Of a stretch of DNA of 34,914 nt, positions 30,759 to 34,914 are shown in pieces. The position numbers and the translations under genes are program-made. Below the pieces are notes generated by a model, which worked only from the letters and a program-made list of their open reading frames with translations, did no database searches and was not told where the DNA came from. The stretch comes from Methanobacteriota archaeon (lineage in GTDB: Archaea > Thermoplasmatota > Thermoplasmata > Thermoplasmatales > Aciduliprofundaceae): contig JAADDK010000102.1 of assembly GCA_013154005.1 (NCBI GenBank), forward strand, positions 1 through 34,914. The letters run 5' to 3'. The stretch's first letter is position 1; every line of letters starts with the position of its first letter.

Positions 30759-32152
30759 GGTTTTGCCACATAGGCCACTATATCTGTATCTTTTCCACAG
30801 ATGATGCATTTTCCATGCTTTTGCTCTGTGGGCATGCCTATGATTTTCTTCTCTGTTTCTTCTTCTATTTTCTGCCCGCACTCTTCCGATCCGCACCACG
30901 GCACCGCGGCCACACCATCTTCGTTCTTTGCATCTTCTATCGTGTTAACGGCTTTTATGCGCTCCTGCATCTCTCTCTCTGCCTTCTCGATAAGATGCTC
31001 CTGAATCTCGGAAAGAAGCTCGCGCACTCTGGCCACATACTCCTCTCTCTTCGTCAGTATTTTCTCACGGGTATCGCGGCGCACTAACATCACTGTGCCG
31101 TTTTTCATATCTCGCGGCCCGATTTCAAGACGGAGCGGAACGCCGCGCAGCTCCCAGTCATAGAATTTGTAGCCGGGTGTGTAGTTGTCTCGAGCATCAA
31201 GATGCACCTTTATACCCGCATTTTTCAATTCTTTTTCAATCTTTTTTGCCTCATCAAGCACTTCCTGCTTGTTCTTCGTGACGATAGGTATGATGACGAC
31301 CTGAATGGGTGCAATCTCCGGCGGAATGATGAGTCCGCGGTCGTCACCGTGTATGCCCACAATAGCGCCCACAAGGCGCTCGCTCATTCCAAAAGTTGTT
31401 TGGTGAACGTGCTCGTGCGTGCCGTCTTCTTTCAAATACTCTATCTCGTACGGCTTTGAGAAATTCTGCCCGTACTGATGGAATGTGGCAATCTGGAGAG
31501 TCCTGCCAGAGGGCATCACGGTTTCCACACCCAGCGAGTAAATCGCCCCCGGGAACTTGTCCCAGTCAGCTTTTTTCACGATTCTGTACGGCAGTGCCAA
31601 TTTTCTGGCAATTTTTTTCCAGAGCTCTATATCCTCCTGAATCTGCCGCTCTGCATCTTCGTAGGTTGCGTGGGCGGTGTGCGCTTCAAAGAAATGCACC
31701 TCGCGCATTCTTATGAATGTCCTTGTTTGCTTTGTTTCGTATCTGAATATGTTGACAATCTGAAATATTTTTAAAGGCAAATCCGCATGCGTGCGGATCC
31801 AGAGTGAGAACATGGGATACATGGCGGTCTCGCTTGTGGGACGCAAAAGCATCTTCACGTCAAGTGGAGTTAATCCGCCATGTGTGACCCAGAATACTTC
31901 ATCTTCAAATCCTCTTATGTGCTCAGCTTCCTTCTTGAACTCTGTTTCTGGCACCAAAAGCGGAAAATTCACCTCTTCATGTCCGTATTCTGTGAATATC
32001 TCACGAAAATAATTGTCAATGTTCTGCATGATTTTCCAGCCGTACGGGCGCCAGACGTGCATGCCCTTCACGGGATAGCGCTTATCCACCAGCCCGGCAG
32101 CTTCAACAACCTCGTTGTACCACTCACTGAAATTCTCTTTTGGAAACTCCAT
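30752..32152 (-). CDS. proS: Prolyl-tRNA synthetase, archaeal/eukaryotic type
   Basis: A 466-residue class II ProRS charging tRNA-Pro. The catalytic motifs are visible: motif 2-like block around [14 protein letters not shown] and [20 protein letters not shown], and motif 3 region [21 protein letters not shown]. The anticodon-binding domain and a C-terminal zinc-binding domain end CGSEECG...[14 protein letters not shown], closing with the AKPY terminus typical of the archaeal type. It lacks the bacterial editing insert. TATA-like box at 32171-32182 is 25 bases before the ATG and overlaps the stop of the beta-helix gene. The last 7 bases overlap the small membrane protein gene. Confidence 0.97.
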   Translation of the reverse strand: MEFPKENFSEWYNEVVEAAGLVDKRYPVKGMHVWRPYGWKIMQNIDNYFREIFTEYGHEEVNFPLLVPETEFKKEAEHIRGFEDEVFWVTHGGLTPLDVKMLLRPTSETAMYPMFSLWIRTHADLPLKIFQIVNIFRYETKQTRTFIRMREVHFFEAHTAHATYEDAERQIQEDIELWKKIARKLALPYRIVKKADWDKFPGAIYSLGVETVMPSGRTLQIATFHQYGQNFSKPYEIEYLKEDGTHEHVHQTTFGMSERLVGAIVGIHGDDRGLIIPPEIAPIQVVIIPIVTKNKQEVLDEAKKIEKELKNAGIKVHLDARDNYTPGYKFYDWELRGVPLRLEIGPRDMKNGTVMLVRRDTREKILTKREEYVARVRELLSEIQEHLIEKAEREMQERIKAVNTIEDAKNEDGVAAVPWCGSEECGQKIEEETEKKIIGMPTEQKHGKCIICGKDTDIVAYVAKPY

Positions 32153-32170
32153 ACCCGGTGAAAAAAAAGA

Positions 32171-32182
32171 GATTATTTAAAG
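32171..32182 (-). promoter_or_regulatory. TATA-like box of proS, overlapping the stop of the beta-helix gene
   Basis: Minus-strand CTTTAAATAATC is centred 25 bases before the proS ATG and contains the TAA stop (32177-32179) of the upstream gene. Confidence 0.55.
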
Positions 32183-34756
32183 TTTGACTCTGCGGCGCAC
32201 AAGCCCGATCAGTAACAGAGCGATGAGGATTATTCCATACTCTGAAATTTCAGGCACCGGCTGCGGAGTGGTTACTTCCACGATGTTGCTCTTTGCCGAA
32301 TTACCCACGGAGTTGTGAGCAACCACATAGTAGCTGTAACTCCGCCCACCGGACACGTTTGTGTCATTGTAGTACAGCTGCGTGGCGGGCACGGTGGCGA
32401 TAAGCGTGCCGTTTCGATAAATTTTGTATTCTGTTATCTCACTTGACCCATTGCCCAGCGGTGCGCTCCAGGTGAGATTTACAAAATCGGCTCCCACCGT
32501 GACGTTCAGGTTTCTCGGTGCGGTGGGCGCCAGGGCGGGCATGGGATATGTTGCGTTTTTCAGTGGATAATAATCCACAGCACCCGTTCCGCCGTCTATT
32601 TGATAAGGCCAATCTACTATTCCGTCATGGTTCTGGTCATTGGTGCTATTGTTAATTGCCCATGCATACCAGTAATTGCCATATCCCGTAGAAGAGTTCC
32701 AGTAATTGTTTCCTGAACTGGCATATGCCTGTATGTGCGCAGATGAATAATGGTCTCCGCTTCCGTCATTATAATAGAAAGAGTTATTGTAGATGCGGTT
32801 TCCGTTAGAGTTCCACTCTATGTCCAGTCCATACGACGTGCTGTAATAAATGAGATTCTGCACAATCATATTGTTGCTGGATTCTGACAGGGCTATACCC
32901 TCATTATTGTAACCGAGGATCTCGTTTTCTACCAGATTGTAGTTTGAGTTCTCGTATATGTAGATACCCACCGCGCTGTTATTCATAAGAGTATTGTTTG
33001 TCAGTGTGTTGTATATGGAATTTTCGAGCTTTATTCCATCTAAGGCGCCGTAGCAGGTGTTGTTGGCTACGGATATATTATCAGAGTTCTTCAAATAGAC
33101 ACCATAATAGCTACTGTGACTTACGTTGTTGTCTGTTATTGCAATATGCGAAGAGTAATAGGTGTATATGCCTGCGTACATATCCTCGGCAGAGTTGTTA
33201 AGCACCGTTATGTTCGAAGAAAATCCCATAACGATTCCAAACGAAGAATAGCTAACGTTCTCGTCTTTGATGATTGCATGGGAAATATTGCCCATGATGA
33301 CTTCTCCTGCGCCTCCTGGAACGGTGGTATTGTTCATATCTTCATTTTTGTAATAATATACCGGCTTTCCGTTTACTGTGTTGTTTGTGGCTATGAGCTG
33401 AGTGGAATATGTGCTTAAATCACCGTTTATGGATATACCCGCTAAGCTCATTGTATTATTATATACTCTTGTAAAGCTGGAGTAGAATATGTAGAGTCCC
33501 AGGAGACTGTTTGATAAATTGTTATCTAAAATAGTGTTGTTCTCTGAGTATCCTATCACTACGGCTTCTGCCATATATGTGTAATTGTTTTTGCTTACAG
33601 TGTTGTTGTTTGAATGAATGAGTACTACTCCGGACCAGTTGCGCTCTAAATAGTTGTTTTCAATAAGGTTTCTGTTTGAATATTCCAGATATATTTCGTA
33701 CCAGTTTATGCCTTTGTTATTTGTAAGAGTGTTTTCACTGGAATGATTAAGGAACACACCGTACTGGCCGTTTTTAGAGTTGTTGTTCCATGCCAGCGTG
33801 TTGTTGCTGGAGAACCCAATATACGTACCGCCCTGACTATTGTTATATGCGGAGTTATAGTAAATGCTGTTGTTATCGGACAGGTTCAGATATATGCCGT
33901 AATTGTTATTGTGGCATGTGTTGTTTTCTATGCTGTTGTTATTTGACGATTCGAGATAGATTCCCATTTTGGTGTTGTATGTCACAGTGTTATTTGAGAT
34001 GGTGTTTCCCGTGGTTTCGTACACGTCTATACCGTACCCTACATTGTGCGATACTGTGTTGTTGTTTAGCACGTTATTTTTGCTGGTTCCACCGAAAAAT
34101 ATGCCGCTCCGTCCGTTGTATGATATGACGTTGTTAATAATCTGGTCGCCGTTTGAGTACAGTTCCATGCCGTCTTCGCTGTTGTTGGAAATGATGTTTC
34201 CTTCGATATAGTTATTTTCAGAGCCGGGCAGCCACATTCCCACAGTATTGGCCGTGCATGTGTTGTTTATTATTTCGTTGCTTTCCGAGTCTGCAAGATA
34301 TTCACCGTTCAGGGTTATACCGTTGCCGTTATTTGTGAGGATATTGTTTTCAATAATTCCGTTTTGAACATTGTACAGTTCTATTCCTGAGCCGTCATAG
34401 TAATAGCCGTTGTATTGCGCTCCGTGGATGTAGCAGTTCTCTATGATGAAATACACGGTGGTGTTTCCGATAAATATCCCGTCACCGAGCCCGTTTGCGT
34501 TTATGTCGTAGTTTGAAATCACATACGGGTTATCCGCAGTGCCGGCTCCTGGCCAGCCCTCGGCAGAGGCCATGTTGGAAAAATCGGTATTATTGTTTAT
34601 TCTTATTGTTCCGTGGGTTACATATGTTATGGCTTTTGTGGTGGACTCTCCAGTTACCGGGTGCACAACAAATACAGACAGAGCACTGGCCACAATCAGA
34701 AGCATCATCGCAGGCCCCATAATTTTTTTAGCATAAAATATCTTTTCTAATCCCAT
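32177..34756 (-). CDS. Secreted NosD-type beta-helix protein with fibronectin III domain and PEF-CTERM-like tail
   Basis: An 859-residue surface protein. A signal peptide (about 13-36) is followed by a NosD/right-handed parallel beta-helix of many coils (about 85-690), seen as repeated turns of the NNTVSHNVGYGIDVYETTGN type every 20-24 residues. A DQNHDGIVDWPYQI segment, typical of the end of such helices, follows. A fibronectin III domain (about 742-832; PTAPRNLNVTVG start, YSYYVVAHNSVGNSA end) precedes the C-terminal PEISEYGIILIALLLIG helix and RRRVKL tail. The PE-x-hydrophobic helix-basic order resembles PEF-CTERM archaeosortase substrates. Many N-x-S/T sequons are present. The ATG at 34754-34756 is supported by a TATA-like box at 34776-34789. 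It probably forms a cell-surface carbohydrate- or adhesion-related structure. Confidence 0.88.
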   Translation of the reverse strand: MGLEKIFYAKKIMGPAMMLLIVASALSVFVVHPVTGESTTKAITYVTHGTIRINNNTDFSNMASAEGWPGAGTADNPYVISNYDINANGLGDGIFIGNTTVYFIIENCYIHGAQYNGYYYDGSGIELYNVQNGIIENNILTNNGNGITLNGEYLADSESNEIINNTCTANTVGMWLPGSENNYIEGNIISNNSEDGMELYSNGDQIINNVISYNGRSGIFFGGTSKNNVLNNNTVSHNVGYGIDVYETTGNTISNNTVTYNTKMGIYLESSNNNSIENNTCHNNNYGIYLNLSDNNSIYYNSAYNNSQGGTYIGFSSNNTLAWNNNSKNGQYGVFLNHSSENTLTNNKGINWYEIYLEYSNRNLIENNYLERNWSGVVLIHSNNNTVSKNNYTYMAEAVVIGYSENNTILDNNLSNSLLGLYIFYSSFTRVYNNTMSLAGISINGDLSTYSTQLIATNNTVNGKPVYYYKNEDMNNTTVPGGAGEVIMGNISHAIIKDENVSYSSFGIVMGFSSNITVLNNSAEDMYAGIYTYYSSHIAITDNNVSHSSYYGVYLKNSDNISVANNTCYGALDGIKLENSIYNTLTNNTLMNNSAVGIYIYENSNYNLVENEILGYNNEGIALSESSNNMIVQNLIYYSTSYGLDIEWNSNGNRIYNNSFYYNDGSGDHYSSAHIQAYASSGNNYWNSSTGYGNYWYAWAINNSTNDQNHDGIVDWPYQIDGGTGAVDYYPLKNATYPMPALAPTAPRNLNVTVGADFVNLTWSAPLGNGSSEITEYKIYRNGTLIATVPATQLYYNDTNVSGGRSYSYYVVAHNSVGNSAKSNIVEVTTPQPVPEISEYGIILIALLLIGLVRRRVKL
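32700..34430 (-). repeat. Tandem beta-helix coil repeats of the NosD-type protein
   Basis: The DNA shows a degenerate 60-75-base tandem repetition rich in TTGTTGTT/AACAACA-type triplets (Asn codons). It encodes 20-24-residue coils with the shape N-x-I-x-N-N ... G-I-Y-L ... S-x-x-N. The repeats are degenerate at base level and diagnostic at protein level. Confidence 0.75.
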
Positions 34757-34775
34757 ATATGGTGAAATATCGTTT

Positions 34776-34789
34776 ATAATATTAATTTT
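34776..34789 (-). promoter_or_regulatory. TATA-like box of the beta-helix gene
   Basis: Minus-strand ATTAATATTATAAA is centred about 26 bases before the ATG at 34756; no Shine-Dalgarno sequence is seen. Confidence 0.55.
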
Positions 34790-34914
34790 TCGTCAGAAGA
34801 TTTTATTACATGCGAAAATATCTAAAAAATTATCTACTTCGCCAACATATCCATGCATTGGTGAGAGTATGGCATGGAAACCGGATACATTTACAAAATT
34901 TTCGTACCTGCAGG
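34790..34914 (+). other. Right edge: possible start of a plus-strand gene, not resolved
   Basis: After the beta-helix promoter there is a short AT-rich stretch. Near the edge two frames open on the plus strand: ATG 34869 (MAWKPDTFTKFSYLQ) and ATG 34874 (METGYIYKIFVPA). Both run off the end with no stop, and a GTG at 34861 opens a third frame. There is too little sequence to choose, so no CDS is called. Confidence 0.3.

Noticed and set aside
32998-34212. Several plus-strand Cys-rich ORFs within the beta-helix gene
   Set aside because: They are antisense readings of the Asn-codon-rich repeats and not genes.
32700-34430. Possible CRISPR or satellite array
   Set aside because: Repeats are degenerate and in frame with the beta-helix protein, with no constant repeat or unique spacers.

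Overview
The window reads as a chromosomal segment of a euryarchaeon, most likely a member of the Thermoplasmata (an Aciduliprofundum/DHVE2-like lineage is my best guess from gene content; this is inference). Archaeal markers are clear: archaeal-type AlaRS and ProRS, PriS primase, ribosomal protein S17e, Taw3 for wybutosine, archease, the archaeal RibB-RibL-RibC-RibH riboflavin/FAD set, a DUF2070 protein, and a 4-subunit 2-oxoacid:ferredoxin oxidoreductase. Many genes carry a TATA-like box centred about 25-28 bases before the start codon, which points to widespread leaderless transcription. Genes internal to operons, and a few operon heads, have a GGAGG/GGTG Shine-Dalgarno site instead. I see no insertion sequence, CRISPR array, integrase or rRNA.

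Layout. 1-173: start of a secreted GLUG-like surface protein leaving the left edge. 442-514: tRNA-Asp. 542-3276 (minus): korDABC, oxidative decarboxylation of a 2-oxoacid to an acyl-CoA with ferredoxin reduction. 3483-5514 (plus): a small membrane-anchored protein, then two pilin-like/pseudopilin-like proteins, with tRNA-Val(GAC) and a 450-base poorly coding gap between them. 5554-9857 (plus): alaS overlapping a site-2-type M50 membrane protease, which overlaps tail to tail with a DUF72 gene. 10550-14334 (minus): an envelope-type operon of a MurG-like glycosyltransferase, an LPG-synthase-type flippase-like membrane protein and a DUF2070 membrane protein, divergent from a GT-C membrane glycosyltransferase (14446-16545, plus) that overlaps archease.

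16952-18588 (minus): a KaiC-like ATPase, then a ubiquitin-like MoaD/ThiS-type protein and its E1-like adenylyltransferase. The ubiquitin-like protein ends Gly-Asp instead of Gly-Gly, and the E1-like protein lacks the zinc cysteines. 18669-22715 (plus): a giant RND-superfamily membrane protein whose first outer loop is about 695 residues and carries about 40 N-glycosylation sequons. 22678-28175: information-processing and RNA-modification genes (birA, priS, rps17e, taw3, a one-OB-fold ssDNA-binding protein, a THUMP-like methyltransferase, a UPF0200 kinase-like protein and a 53-residue protein). 28283-30478 (minus): ribBLCH followed by a 44-residue ORF. 30570-32152: a 62-residue membrane protein and proS. 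32177-34756 (minus): a large secreted NosD-type beta-helix plus fibronectin III protein with a PEF-CTERM-like tail.

The genes form compact, frequently overlapping units: ATGA/GTGA junctions within operons, and tail-to-tail overlaps of 7-62 bases between convergent genes. Base composition is not uniform. The roughly 14.4-28.4 kb block is visibly AT-richer than the segments on either side even though it carries core genes. The most interesting items are the GG-less ubiquitin-like/E1-like pair, the hyper-sequon RND protein, the lipid-glycosylation cluster with its DUF2070 putative metal site, and the PEF-like sorting tail.
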